NCBI GenBank assembly: GCA_038533575.1
Contig: JBCAYL010000001.1
Span: forward strand, 338,226 to 402,225
Source: Pseudomonadota bacterium
GTDB lineage: Bacteria; Pseudomonadota; Alphaproteobacteria; Rhodobacterales; Rhodobacteraceae
DNA: 64,000 nt
Direction: 5' to 3'
Positions within the stretch are counted from its first letter, which is position 1. Each line of letters begins with the position of its first letter. This document shows, one piece after another, positions 35,439 to 44,003 of this stretch. A model generated the notes under the pieces. The model saw only the letters and a program-made list of their open reading frames with translations. It searched no databases and was not told where the DNA came from. The translations under genes were made by a program, and so were the position numbers.

Positions 35439-36470
35439 TTGGGCCAGACATTGCATCTGCACGTGGGTTTGCCAAAGTGCGGCTCCAGCACGCTGCAAGC
35501 TGTTTTGAAAGCTAATCGCTCGCGGTTGCTTGAACAGGGTTTCGACTATGTGCGCGTGTCCGACCGCGGCTTTGGCAATCTAACACCCTACATGAAGAGC
35601 TTGTCGGGCGGAGGCGGCAATGTCGCGTTTCAGCATTTCAGCAGCGAGGTGCCATTGGACACTGCGCGCGAAAACCTCTTCGCTGCAATAGACGCTTCTT
35701 GTGCGCCCAATATCATCCTTTCTGCGGAAGGGGCGTCTCATCAAAGGCGCATAAACGAATATCGCGAACTGACTGACCGGTTTGAATCGGTGAAGCTCCA
35801 TATCGTCTTTCGGCCCTGGGTCGAGTGGGTGGTGTCGCACTATGCCCAAGGTGTGAAGACCGGCAAATACCGATCATCACTCGAGACGTTCTTGCGGTCC
35901 GACTGGTTCGCGCATCACGTCGTGTCGAACCTCCGTTTCGCGGAGCATGTCGATTACTGGTCCGAACGGCTGGGCGGGGAGAATGTGCATGTGCATTTCG
36001 TTGGAGCCCGCTTTGCGTCAGTGGTTGATCAGTTCTTGAATGCCGTCGGCGTTGCATTGACCGAGGCAGAACGCACCGTGCCTCGGCGCAACCAGTCGCC
36101 TTCAGCCTTCGTTTTGACCGCGCTCGTCGCCGCGCAGACCACAAACCGACGGGCGTTTTTGAAGGCGCAGAAGCGGATCGTGAAAGTGGCGACGAATTTG
36201 GACCCACGGCCGGACGCGTCGCTTTTGACCCGTGACATCGAAGCGATGATCACGCCATTCTTCGAGGGTCACGCAAAAGCGTTTCTGGCGCAACAGACTG
36301 CGATTGCGGCCGAGGACCTGTGGCCGGACTACTCGGATCGGCACAGCAAAGCCACGACATATGATGACATGGTCGCCACCAACGAATTTGGTCGTGTGAT
36401 GAGGAAGTTGGACCGACGTGGTATAGTTGTTGATCAAGCCGCTGGCGAGGGCGAACTCTTCTTCGCCTAG
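35439..36470 (+). CDS. Sulfotransferase-like protein
   Basis: A 343-residue protein starting at a TTG (MGQTLHLHVGLPKCGSSTLQ). The LPKCGSSTLQ motif matches the 5'-phosphosulfate-binding loop of PAPS-dependent sulfotransferases, and LHIVFRPWVEWVVSHYAQGVKTGKY at about residues 122–146 matches the region around the 3'-phosphate site. Such cytosolic enzymes sulfate carbohydrates or small molecules. The target is unknown. Codon use is AT-richer than the rest of the window, and the gene lies alone behind tRNA-Ser, both suggesting acquisition by transfer. The TTG start is the only one in frame; no strong ribosome site is visible. Confidence 0.75.
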   Translation: MGQTLHLHVGLPKCGSSTLQAVLKANRSRLLEQGFDYVRVSDRGFGNLTPYMKSLSGGGGNVAFQHFSSEVPLDTARENLFAAIDASCAPNIILSAEGASHQRRINEYRELTDRFESVKLHIVFRPWVEWVVSHYAQGVKTGKYRSSLETFLRSDWFAHHVVSNLRFAEHVDYWSERLGGENVHVHFVGARFASVVDQFLNAVGVALTEAERTVPRRNQSPSAFVLTALVAAQTTNRRAFLKAQKRIVKVATNLDPRPDASLLTRDIEAMITPFFEGHAKAFLAQQTAIAAEDLWPDYSDRHSKATTYDDMVATNEFGRVMRKLDRRGIVVDQAAGEGELFFA

Positions 36471-36525
36471 ACAACCGAAGCATTCCGCATGCCCGCTCAC
36501 CTGCTGTCTCGAAGGAGCGGCTGTA

Positions 36526-37818
36526 TCAGGGCTCCCCGGAGCCCACTTGCGCTGCCAAGAGGGGCAGGCGGGCGGCTCCGATGGCGGCTTCGGCATGGGT
36601 GGCCGCGGTCACCGGCTTGGCGAGGACCCGGGATCTGATCCGTGTCCAGGCTGTGTTCTGCGCGCCCCCGCCGGCGGTGATGATCCTCTTCGGGCTCGGG
36701 CCCCCCAGTTCGGCGATTAGCGCGTAGCAGCGCGCTTCGATGCGGGCGATGCTCTCCAGGAGACCGTGCAGGTAGGCCACGTCATCCTCCGGGCGCGGGG
36801 TCAGGCGGGGGGGCAGCGCGGGATCGTTGACCGGGAAGCGCTCGCCGGGGCGCGAGAGCGGGTAGAAGTCGAACGGGCTGGCCGCGTCCGGGTCGATCCG
36901 CTCCGAGAGCGCCGCGAGCTCTGCGCCGGAAAACACCTCGAGCAGCGCGCCGCCACCGGTGTTGGAGGCCCCGCCTACGAGCCAGCGCCCGCCAAGACGG
37001 TGCGCGTAGAGCCCCATCTGCGGGGCGTCGATGCGGGTGTCGCTGACGATCTTGATGGCCATAGTGGTCCCGAGCGATGTCACGGCGCAGCCGGTCTCGA
37101 GGGGAGCCGCGGCCAGGAAGGCGGCGAGGCTGTCGGTCGTGCCGGCATGGACCTGCAACGTCTCCGAGAGCCCGAGCCTGAGCGCGAGTGCGGGATCCAC
37201 GGGCCCCAGATGCGCCCCGGCTTCCACGACCCTCGGCAAGAGACTTGGGCGCACGCCAGCCTCGGCAAACCACGCGGGCCAGGCCCCGGTCTCCGGATCG
37301 TAGCCGAGTTTGAGCGCGTTGTTCTCGTCCGAGACGCCGCCCTGTCCCCTCAGGCGCGCGAGGATGAAATCCGCCTGATGCAGCACATGGGTGGCGCGCA
37401 CGGCATTCGGATCTTTCTGCAGGTGGAGCAGGCGTGCGAGGGAGGACCCGCTGCCCCGCGTGATGTGCGGATCGGGGGCCAGGGCCGCGATGGCGGCGGC
37501 CTCGGCCTCGAAGCCCGCATCCGAATACATGAGGGCCGGTGTCACGGGGGCGAGGCTGTCATCGACCAGCACCATGGAGCCCGAGGTGCCGTCCACCGAG
37601 ACCGTCGCGATCTCGCGCGGGTCATGCCCGGCTGCCCGCAAGGAGGCGATCTGATCGGTGAGGCAGGTTTCGGCGGCCGCCCACCAGGCCTCGGGCTCGC
37701 GGGAGGCCTGGCCCGCGCCGTAGGTCCCCCTGGCCTGGGAGAGGAGCGCGCCGTTCTCAGACAGGACAGCCGTGCGGACCCCGGACGTGCCCAGATCGAT
37801 GCCGAGCGAGAGGCTCAT
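36526..37818 (-). CDS. FGGY-family carbohydrate kinase, D-ribulose kinase-like
   Basis: A 430-residue sugar kinase. N-terminal phosphate motif SLGIDLGTSGVRTAVLSENG. SVDGTSGSMVLVDD and PALMYSDAGFEAEA follow. Then HQADFILARLRG, ALKLGYDPETGAWPAWF, HAGTTDSLAAFLAAAPLETG, TSLGTTMAIKIVSDT, GGRWLVGGASNTGGGALLEVF and ITAGGGAQNTAWTRIRSRVLAKPV. This pattern matches, from memory, the short FGGY subgroup of cyanobacterial and plant D-ribulose kinases (XK-1 type) more than xylulokinase. It probably phosphorylates a pentulose in the cytosol. It is the last gene of the minus-strand half of the carbohydrate cluster, 19 bp after the aldolase-family gene. Confidence 0.85.
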   Translation of the reverse strand: MSLSLGIDLGTSGVRTAVLSENGALLSQARGTYGAGQASREPEAWWAAAETCLTDQIASLRAAGHDPREIATVSVDGTSGSMVLVDDSLAPVTPALMYSDAGFEAEAAAIAALAPDPHITRGSGSSLARLLHLQKDPNAVRATHVLHQADFILARLRGQGGVSDENNALKLGYDPETGAWPAWFAEAGVRPSLLPRVVEAGAHLGPVDPALALRLGLSETLQVHAGTTDSLAAFLAAAPLETGCAVTSLGTTMAIKIVSDTRIDAPQMGLYAHRLGGRWLVGGASNTGGGALLEVFSGAELAALSERIDPDAASPFDFYPLSRPGERFPVNDPALPPRLTPRPEDDVAYLHGLLESIARIEARCYALIAELGGPSPKRIITAGGGAQNTAWTRIRSRVLAKPVTAATHAEAAIGAARLPLLAAQVGSGEP

Positions 37819-37837
37819 GGTCGGCCCGGGAGGCGGC

Positions 37838-38806
37838 TCATGAGCGCGCGGCCAAGGCCTGCCGGTACTTCTCGGCGTCCCAATCGAGCAATTCGCCCTC
37901 CGCCGCCGCGCCGATCGGGGCGGGCTCCCACTCCGCGGGGAGCCGCGCCATGACGTCCGCGAGGCAAGCCAGCATCGCCGTCTGCGAGGGGGTCGCGCCG
38001 TCTCGCAGCGCCGTGCCTGCCCCGCGGACGAGGAGGGCTGGCGGGTGTCCATCGTGATCGCGCTCGGGCAGGGCCGGGCCGAGGAAGACGACATGGTCGG
38101 GGTAGTAGGACCCCGCGAGCGCGCGGCCCGCGCGCCCGGCATCCTGCGCGAGCCAGCTTTCGGCGGTCCAATGGAACCCGTCCGGCGGGGTTTGCGCGGG
38201 CGCGGCGCGCGCGGGCGCAAGCACAGGGAGGGCCAATCGCGCCTCCACCTCGTCCATGAGCGTGGCGCAGGCCTCCACGCTTTCCGCGCAACAAATGAGC
38301 CCGTGGTTCTCCAGCACGAAGACCTGCGTGCCGGGTGCCGCGCGGCGCAGGATTTCCCGCGTGAGCGGAAGGCCGGGCTTGGCATAGGGCACCCGCGCGA
38401 AGGGCAGACCGGCGAGCTTGGTATCGGCAGCTGCGCGGCCCTGTGGGCTGATGGCGTGGCAGAGCGTGGCGATAGAGTGGGTATGTGCCACAACGGGCCA
38501 ATCGAGGGCCGCGTGGAATGTGGTCTCGATCGAGGGGCGCAGGGTTTGGGCCGGGTCGAGCACGGTGGTCTTGCAGGACCCGTCACCGGCCTCCTCCCGG
38601 GCTTCCTTGCGGGCCGCGTCGAGATCGACGGCGACGAAGATATCCCAGTCCTCCGCATCGGCGAGCTCGGTGCCGGAGGCCTTGATCCACATCCGCGCGC
38701 CATCCTTGAGCGAGGTGTTTCCGCCGGGGCCCTGGACGCGCAGCGGGTCTTGCCCCAGGCGGGCCGAAAAGGCGCGGAAACTGGTGAACGCGGCGGGCTC
38801 GGTCAT
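37838..38806 (-). CDS. Class II aldolase/adducin-family protein
   Basis: A 322-residue member of the class II aldolase family with a C-terminal extension. Phosphate-binding loop GPGGNTSLKDGARMWIKASG. Catalytic acid region RPSIETTFHAALDW with a glutamate as in aldolases. Zinc histidines in VAHTHSIATLCHA and in ENHGLICCAESV. The extension (about residues 215–322) contains YYPDHVVFLGPALPE, as seen in RhaD/short-chain-dehydrogenase-linked aldolases. It likely cleaves a ketose phosphate, perhaps the product of the neighbouring kinase. The start overlaps the HAD gene stop as ATGA. Confidence 0.85.
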   Translation of the reverse strand: MTEPAAFTSFRAFSARLGQDPLRVQGPGGNTSLKDGARMWIKASGTELADAEDWDIFVAVDLDAARKEAREEAGDGSCKTTVLDPAQTLRPSIETTFHAALDWPVVAHTHSIATLCHAISPQGRAAADTKLAGLPFARVPYAKPGLPLTREILRRAAPGTQVFVLENHGLICCAESVEACATLMDEVEARLALPVLAPARAAPAQTPPDGFHWTAESWLAQDAGRAGRALAGSYYPDHVVFLGPALPERDHDGHPPALLVRGAGTALRDGATPSQTAMLACLADVMARLPAEWEPAPIGAAAEGELLDWDAEKYRQALAARS

Positions 38807-39660
38807 GCGGCTTGTCCTTCCGTGGCGCCGAGGCTCGCGAGCGTGTAGGTGGGCAGCGACGCGCTTTCTTGGGCCGCGAGGGCCGTGACCGTGCCCCCCC
38901 GCGCGAAATAACCGGCATGGAGGCCCGACTGGATGAAGACGCTGTCCCAACCGGCATGCGCGGCGCCGGCGATGTCGTGTTCGAGGCTGTCACCCACCAT
39001 CAGGAGACGCCCGGGCGCCGTAGATAGATCGCGCGCGACGGCCTCGAAGATCGGGCGATGGGGCTTGCCGTAGAAGCGTACATCGCCGCCCCGCGCCACA
39101 TGATCTTGGGCCAATTGCCCGGGCGAGGTGACTGTGTGGCCGCCCGCGCGGGGCGAGGCCCTGTCCGGGTTGGTGCAGATGACCTGCAAGCCACGGCTGA
39201 TAGCATGGTCGAGGACATCGCCAAAGGCATCGCCCGCCGCGTTATCCGGCAGGCCCATGAGAAGCACGGCCTCCGCCTGCTCGATCTCGTCGGTCAGCGC
39301 AATGTCGAGCCCCTCGGCCCAGAGCGCTGCATCGCCATGCGCACGCTCGATGGGGAAAAGCACGCGCGCCGCGACGCGGCCCGCGGAGATATCCTGCCAG
39401 AGCGCCTCTCCGCTGGTCATCACCGCCTCGAAGAGCGCCGATGAGAAGCCCATCCGCGCGATGCGTAGGGCATTCGGGGCCGCGCGCTTGCCCGAATTCG
39501 ACAGGATCGCGAAGCGGGTGCCTTGGCCATGCAAGGCGCTGATCGCCTCGATGGCACCCGGATAGGGCTGTGTGCCGTCATGGAGGACGCCCCACTGGTC
39601 GAGCACGATGGCGTCGTAGGAGGCGGCCACGTCCGCCAGTGAGGCGATCGCCTGAACCAT
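38803..39660 (-). CDS. HAD-superfamily phosphatase, subclass IIA
   Basis: A 285-residue HAD-IIA protein (the TIGR01459-like group) with motif I DAIVLDQWGVLHDG, motif II FAILSNSGKRA, the lysine in RFYGKPHRPIFEAV and motif III LLMVGDSLEHDIAGAAHAG. The first aspartate is followed by QWGV instead of the usual MDG, typical of this subgroup. It may dephosphorylate a sugar phosphate. It overlaps the aldolase gene and is separated from the lactonase-like gene by 3 bp, so it belongs to the same operon. Confidence 0.85.
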   Translation of the reverse strand: MVQAIASLADVAASYDAIVLDQWGVLHDGTQPYPGAIEAISALHGQGTRFAILSNSGKRAAPNALRIARMGFSSALFEAVMTSGEALWQDISAGRVAARVLFPIERAHGDAALWAEGLDIALTDEIEQAEAVLLMGLPDNAAGDAFGDVLDHAISRGLQVICTNPDRASPRAGGHTVTSPGQLAQDHVARGGDVRFYGKPHRPIFEAVARDLSTAPGRLLMVGDSLEHDIAGAAHAGWDSVFIQSGLHAGYFARGGTVTALAAQESASLPTYTLASLGATEGQAA

Positions 39661-39663
39661 CGT

Positions 39664-40599
39664 CTAGCTCTCGGCCATGTCCTTGGGATCGGTGAGGGCG
39701 GCAAGGTAGCCTTCCACCTCCTCGGGCGCCATGGCGGGCGCGGACTCCTGCGCTGTGCCGGGAGGCATGTCGCCGAAGTAGAACTGGAAGCCCGGGATGA
39801 ACTGCCGCCGCTTGCGGAGCGGCATGCCCGCGTAGGGAAAGACGTCGGAGCGCGCATTGGCGGCCTCGTCATGGCAGGGCAGGATCACGTCGGCGCGCTT
39901 GTCGAGTTCCTCCACCGATTTCCAGCCCTCGTAGCTGTTCACGAAACGCGCGGGCACCCAGTACCGCCAGCCCTCCGCCGCGCAGGGCTCAAGGTTGCGT
40001 TCCTGGAAGATGGCATCCCCCGCCAGCACGATATCGCCCGCGGCGGTGGCGACCGTGACGGCCATGTGACCCACGGAATGGCCGGGCGTATGAAACATCG
40101 TGATGCCGGGGAGGACCTCGCATTCGTCTTCCACGGCCTCGAAAACGCAGCCGGCATAGGCGGGCTCGATCCCGAGATAGCCGCTCTCATAGGTGCGGTA
40201 ATAGAGGGGCAGGGGGTTGTAGGCCATTTCGATCTCGGCCTTCGGCGCGATGTAGCGCGCGTTCTTGAAGAGCTTCATGTTCTGCACGTGGTCCCAGTGC
40301 AGATGGGTGAAGACGATGGCGTCGATCTCGTCTGGGTGGACGCCGAGCTTCTGCTCAAGGTGCTCGTGGACCTGCAGGCAGCCGCGCTTCTGACATTTGT
40401 GGTGATACTTCGTCGCGCGCTCCTCGTCGCAGAGCCCGGTATCCACGAGGATCTTCATCTCCCCGGTGTCGACGTAGTGGCAGTAGACCGGGTTCCAGAA
40501 CTTCTTGCCCGCCGGACCCTTCCAGAAGGTGTAGGTGCCAAGATCGGCTTCGAGCCACCCGGTATTGATTGGATAAATCTTGGTCTCCTGGACACCCAT
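39664..40599 (-). CDS. MBL-fold N-acyl-homoserine-lactonase-family protein
   Basis: A 311-residue metallo-hydrolase of the AttM/AiiB-like lactonase group. Zinc motif FTHLHWDHVQNM, then ITMFHTPGHSVGHMAV, VLAGDAIFQ and VILPCHDE. ATG 40599 (MGVQETKIYPINTG) is preceded by GGAGAGGAC; a longer frame to 40626 adds nine residues and would run into the operator. Although the family is named for quorum-quenching, its place at the head of a sugar kinase–aldolase operon suggests it opens a sugar lactone. The gene is preceded by a GntR-type site at 40627–40641 and divergent from the GntR gene's 3' side. Confidence 0.85.
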   Translation of the reverse strand: MGVQETKIYPINTGWLEADLGTYTFWKGPAGKKFWNPVYCHYVDTGEMKILVDTGLCDEERATKYHHKCQKRGCLQVHEHLEQKLGVHPDEIDAIVFTHLHWDHVQNMKLFKNARYIAPKAEIEMAYNPLPLYYRTYESGYLGIEPAYAGCVFEAVEDECEVLPGITMFHTPGHSVGHMAVTVATAAGDIVLAGDAIFQERNLEPCAAEGWRYWVPARFVNSYEGWKSVEELDKRADVILPCHDEAANARSDVFPYAGMPLRKRRQFIPGFQFYFGDMPPGTAQESAPAMAPEEVEGYLAALTDPKDMAES

Positions 40600-40626
40600 G
40601 TCGTCCTCTCCCGTGGCGTGACTCAC

Positions 40627-40641
40627 TTTTGCATACAGAAT
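40627..40641. promoter_or_regulatory. Putative GntR operator, copy 1 (lactonase operon)
   Basis: TTTTGCATACAGAAT, 27 bp before the lactonase ATG. It differs at one of 15 positions from the copy at 41407–41421, which is also 27 bp from its gene's start. The sequence resembles the TTGTATRCAA-type sites of FCD-class GntR regulators, and the GntR gene lies between the two copies. Confidence 0.65.
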
Positions 40642-40680
40642 TACGTTTCAGCATGCGAACGCAAGCGCTTTCTCGGGGGC

Positions 40681-41334
40681 TCAGGGCGTGTTGGCGGCGA
40701 GTGTCTGGAGGAAAGAGGCTGTCATATGGGCGCGCATGCCGTCAGAGGCGGCCTTCGAATCCTCGGAGAAGATGCTCTGGATCAGGTCGAGATGGCTTTC
40801 CGCGGAGGCCACGAGATCGCCTTCGGTTCCGAACTTCTTGGCCCGGAAGGGGCCGGTCCGGTGGCGGAATTCCGCGGCGATCCCCGCGAGGTAGGGGTTG
40901 CCGGTGGCGCGGTAGATGGCGTCGTGAAAAGCCTCGTTGGCCTTCAGGTAGGCCTCCCGATCACCCTCCTTGGCGGCGGCGATGCAGGCGGCCTGGGCTG
41001 CTTCGATCTCGGCGCGGCTCAACAAAGTCAGCCTTTGGGAGGCTACGCGTGCGCATGCGGCTTCGATTTCATGCATGGCTTCAAAGATTTGCGCGAGTTC
41101 TTCGCGATTGTACTGCGCGACGCGCACGCCGCGCTTCTCGCCGGGCACGAGGATCCCCTGCGCCGTCAACCGGGTCAGGACCTCGCGGATGGGCGTCCGG
41201 GACACGCCGAACCGCTCTGACAGGGACACCTCATCCAGCCGCTCCCCGGGAGAGAGGGCGCCCGCGGCGATATCGTCTCTAAGGGCTGCTTCTATGCGCT
41301 GGGTGCTTGTTCCCTTGGCTGCGGTATCTGGCAT
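40681..41334 (-). CDS. GntR-family transcriptional regulator (FCD domain) of the carbohydrate cluster
   Basis: A 217-residue regulator: winged helix IEAALRDDIAAGALSPGERLDEVSLSERFGVSRTPIREVLTRLTAQGIL, then an FCD domain (EELAQIFEAMHEIEAACARVAS, YLKANEAFHDAIYRATGN, ESHLDLIQSIFSED). ATG 41334 (MPDTAAKG) is preceded by GAGGA; an ATG at 41367 is possible, while the frame up to 41508 would extend through the divergent promoter and is unlikely. It sits between two transcription units that carry matching 15-bp sites, so it most likely controls both in response to a pathway intermediate. Confidence 0.9.
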   Translation of the reverse strand: MPDTAAKGTSTQRIEAALRDDIAAGALSPGERLDEVSLSERFGVSRTPIREVLTRLTAQGILVPGEKRGVRVAQYNREELAQIFEAMHEIEAACARVASQRLTLLSRAEIEAAQAACIAAAKEGDREAYLKANEAFHDAIYRATGNPYLAGIAAEFRHRTGPFRAKKFGTEGDLVASAESHLDLIQSIFSEDSKAASDGMRAHMTASFLQTLAANTP

Positions 41335-41406
41335 TTCGTCCTCGTTCTTCTGGGAGATCGATACCATCCGAAGGCCATCTTGGCAATTTTGGATATTTAC
41401 TTGGTA

Positions 41407-41421
41407 TTTTGCATACACAAT
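41407..41421. promoter_or_regulatory. Putative GntR operator, copy 2 (ABC importer operon)
   Basis: TTTTGCATACACAAT, 27 bp before the ATPase gene start. It matches the copy at 40627–40641 in 14 of 15 positions. A weaker partial repeat, TTTTGGATAT, lies 18 bp upstream at 41389–41398. Confidence 0.65.
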
Positions 41422-41448
41422 ACTCGCGGGAACGGATTGGGAGAATCG

Positions 41449-42534
41449 ATGCCCGCGATACAGTTGCAAAGCTTGGTCAAGCGGTACGGCTCCGTCGAGG
41501 TGCTGCACGGCATCGACCTCGACATGGCGGAGAACGAGTTCACCGTGCTTGTCGGGCCGTCGGGCTGCGGCAAGTCCACGACCCTACGGATGCTGGCCGG
41601 CCTAGAGAGTGTCTCGGACGGCGACATTCTGATGGGCAACAAATCGGTGAAGGCGCTCGATCCCAAGGACCGCGACATCGCGATGGTGTTCCAGGATTAC
41701 GCGCTCTACCCGCACATGAACGTGGCGCGGAACATGTCTTTTTCGCTGCGCCTGCAGAAGCGTCCGCAGGCCGAGATCGACAAGAAGGTGCGCGAGACAG
41801 CCGAGATCCTCGGCCTGTCGCCCTTCCTCGACCGCAAGCCCGGGGAGCTCTCGGGCGGCCAGCGTCAGCGCGTGGCCATGGGGCGCGCGCTTTGCCGCGA
41901 TGCGGGGACATTCCTTTTCGACGAGCCGCTCTCGAACCTCGACGCCAAGCTTCGCGGGCAGATGCGCGCGGAGCTCGCGCTCATGAGCCAGCGCGTCCAG
42001 AAGAACATGATCTACGTCACCCACGACCAGATCGAGGCGATGACACTCGCGGACCGGATCGTGGTCATGCATGGCGGGCACATTCAACAGCAGGGCACGC
42101 CGGAGGAGCTCTTCAAGGCGCCCTCCAACAAGTTCGTGGCGGGCTTCCTCGGCTCGCCGCCGATGAACTTTCTTGATGCCGAGCTCATCGACGAGGGCGG
42201 TCTCAAGGCACGAGGCGACGGCTTTTCCATCGCGCTGCCCGAGGCGCTGGCGCAGCGCGCCGCTGCGCAGGCAGCAGGGAAGGTCGTGCTGGGCATCCGC
42301 CCCTCGGATCTCGAATTTAACGACGCCGCGCCCGAGGACGGCGCCCTCGATCTGCGCGTCGTCGTCTCTGAATACGTGGGCGCACAATCCGTCCTCATCT
42401 GTGATTGCGGCGGGGCCCGCGTCACGGTGGAGGTGAAATCGGAGACCCCCATCGCCCTCGGAAAGACTTTGCGTTTCGCGGTGCGCGCCGAAGGGCTGCA
42501 CCTATTCGACGCTCAATCAGAACAGGCGCTCTGA
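41449..42534 (+). CDS. Carbohydrate ABC transporter ATPase (MalK/UgpC type)
   Basis: A 361-residue ATPase of a sugar importer. Walker [19 protein letters not shown]-loop MVFQDYALYPHM, signature [15 protein letters not shown], Walker [17 protein letters not shown] and H-loop [16 protein letters not shown] are all intact. A C-terminal MalK-like regulatory OB domain contains VVLGIRPSDLEF. ATG 41449 (MPAIQLQSLVKRYG) follows GGGAG. First gene of the importer operon, before the binding-protein gene; the order ATPase–binding protein–permeases is less common than having the ATPase last. Confidence 0.95.
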   Translation: MPAIQLQSLVKRYGSVEVLHGIDLDMAENEFTVLVGPSGCGKSTTLRMLAGLESVSDGDILMGNKSVKALDPKDRDIAMVFQDYALYPHMNVARNMSFSLRLQKRPQAEIDKKVRETAEILGLSPFLDRKPGELSGGQRQRVAMGRALCRDAGTFLFDEPLSNLDAKLRGQMRAELALMSQRVQKNMIYVTHDQIEAMTLADRIVVMHGGHIQQQGTPEELFKAPSNKFVAGFLGSPPMNFLDAELIDEGGLKARGDGFSIALPEALAQRAAAQAAGKVVLGIRPSDLEFNDAAPEDGALDLRVVVSEYVGAQSVLICDCGGARVTVEVKSETPIALGKTLRFAVRAEGLHLFDAQSEQAL

Positions 42535-42565
42535 CGCCTGACCTGCAGCATTAGGGAGGAATGAA

Positions 42566-43903
42566 ATGCTGAAATTACTCAAGACAACGACACTCCTCAC
42601 GGGGCTCGTTGCCGGTGGGGCCGTCTTCGCGGACGGTCATGCGGGCAATCCCTACGCGGCCTACGAGGGCACGACGCTCATCGTGAACTTCCCCGCGCAC
42701 CCGCATTACAATGCGGTGATGGAGGTGCTGCCGGAATTCACGGCGCAGACGGGCATCGAGGTCGAGGTGGACATGCTGCCCTATCTCGACATGCGCGAGC
42801 GGCAGACGCTCGAACTGGCGCTCGACGAAGGCGCCTATGACCTGATTTCCTACGTGGTCTTCTCGAAGGCCGACTACGTCTTTGCCGATCAGATCGAGAA
42901 CCTCGCGCGCTACTTCATGAACCCGGCGCTGGCCGATCCGAACTACGACCCCGAAGACCTGATCGACGGCTACGTCCAGAACATCGGCGTCGCCGGCGGT
43001 GAGAAGGGCTATCTGCCCGGTCCCACGGGATCTCTCTTTGGCATCCCCTACGGCTCCGAGACGTCCGTTCTCTACTACCGCACGGACATCTTCGAGAAGC
43101 ACGGCCTCGAAGTGCCCGAGACCTATGACGAGCTCCTGACGCTGGCCTGCCAGATCCCCGAGCTCGAGCCCGGCATGGGCGGCGTTGCGTCGCGCGCGGC
43201 CTCCGGTCACCAGGCGAGCCACGCGTTCCTCCTCCACCTCGCGCCGCTCGGCGGACGTGTCTTCGACGAGGCATGGAATCCGATCATCAACAACGCGGCG
43301 GGCGTGGAAGCGGCCGAGGCGCTGAAAACCATCGTGGATTGCGGGCCCGAGGGCTCCTCGGCCTTCGGTCCGGCGGAAGCGGCCAATGCCTTTGCCCAAG
43401 GTCAGGCGGCCATGTTCCTCGACTCTATCGCCTTCGCTGCGACCTTCGAGGATGAGAGCCGCTCCACCGTGGCCGGCAATGTGGGCTGGGCAGCGCATCC
43501 CGTGGGTGTTCGCGCGGCCAGCCAGACCGGCGGCTTCGGTATCGCGATCCCGTCGAATGCCGAGAACAAGGAAGCGGCCTTCCTGCTCATGCAGTGGCTG
43601 ACCTCGAAGGAGGGCGACCTCATGACGGCGATGGCCGGCGGCAACCCCTCGCGCTTCTCGACCTATGCGAATGCCGAGCTCAACGAGCGGTATCCGTGGT
43701 CGGCCACCTTCGGCGAAGCGCTCGCCGATGCCGATCCGGACTGGCGCCCGATCATCCCCGCCTGGGGCCGGATCAACGCCGATATCGGCACGACGATGAG
43801 CCAGGTGCTCACCGACGATCTCGACATCCAGGAAGCGCTGGATGGCGTGGCCGAGCGCACCCGCGCCCTCATGGAAGAGGAAGGCTACTACATCTGGCAG
43901 TAG
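42566..43903 (+). CDS. Carbohydrate ABC transporter substrate-binding protein
   Basis: A 445-residue periplasmic protein of the extracellular solute-binding family 1. Signal peptide MLKLLKTTTLLTGLVAGGAVFA. Typical blocks include LPEFTAQTGIEVEVDMLPY, GIPYGSETSVLYYRTDIFEKHGLEVPETYDELL, AFAQGQAAMFLDSIAF and GFGIAIPSNAENKEAAFLLMQWLTSKEG. It delivers a sugar or sugar derivative to the two permeases encoded downstream. A GC-rich hairpin follows the gene at 43928–43958. Confidence 0.93.
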   Translation: MLKLLKTTTLLTGLVAGGAVFADGHAGNPYAAYEGTTLIVNFPAHPHYNAVMEVLPEFTAQTGIEVEVDMLPYLDMRERQTLELALDEGAYDLISYVVFSKADYVFADQIENLARYFMNPALADPNYDPEDLIDGYVQNIGVAGGEKGYLPGPTGSLFGIPYGSETSVLYYRTDIFEKHGLEVPETYDELLTLACQIPELEPGMGGVASRAASGHQASHAFLLHLAPLGGRVFDEAWNPIINNAAGVEAAEALKTIVDCGPEGSSAFGPAEAANAFAQGQAAMFLDSIAFAATFEDESRSTVAGNVGWAAHPVGVRAASQTGGFGIAIPSNAENKEAAFLLMQWLTSKEGDLMTAMAGGNPSRFSTYANAELNERYPWSATFGEALADADPDWRPIIPAWGRINADIGTTMSQVLTDDLDIQEALDGVAERTRALMEEEGYYIWQ

Positions 43904-43927
43904 GCCCTGTGTGACCTTCCTGCCAAG

Positions 43928-43958
43928 GACCCGCGCCGTTCCTCTCAGGGCGCGGGTC
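43928..43958 (+). other. mRNA hairpin between binding-protein and permease genes
   Basis: A perfect 10-bp stem, GACCCGCGCC (43928–43937) with GGCGCGGGTC (43949–43958), followed by CACCCTCTTTCTC. Its place after the binding-protein gene, within the operon, fits a 3'-stabilising or partially terminating element that keeps binding protein in excess over permeases. Confidence 0.6.
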
Positions 43959-44003
43959 ACCCTCTTTCTCTGCATCCATGATCTCCGCGAAAGGCGCTGA
44001 CGC

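Noticed and set aside
35155-35508. 117-codon plus-strand frame before the sulfotransferase-like gene
   Set aside because: It overlaps the sulfotransferase start, has no ribosome site and no family resemblance.
36470-37000. Search for a direct repeat of the tRNA-Ser 3' end as an attachment site
   Set aside because: No copy of the tRNA 3' sequence was found by eye up to about 37 kb.
39664-40599. Quorum-quenching enzyme as the main role of the lactonase-like protein
   Set aside because: No luxI/luxR genes nearby; the operon and shared operator place it in carbohydrate metabolism, although AHL activity cannot be excluded.
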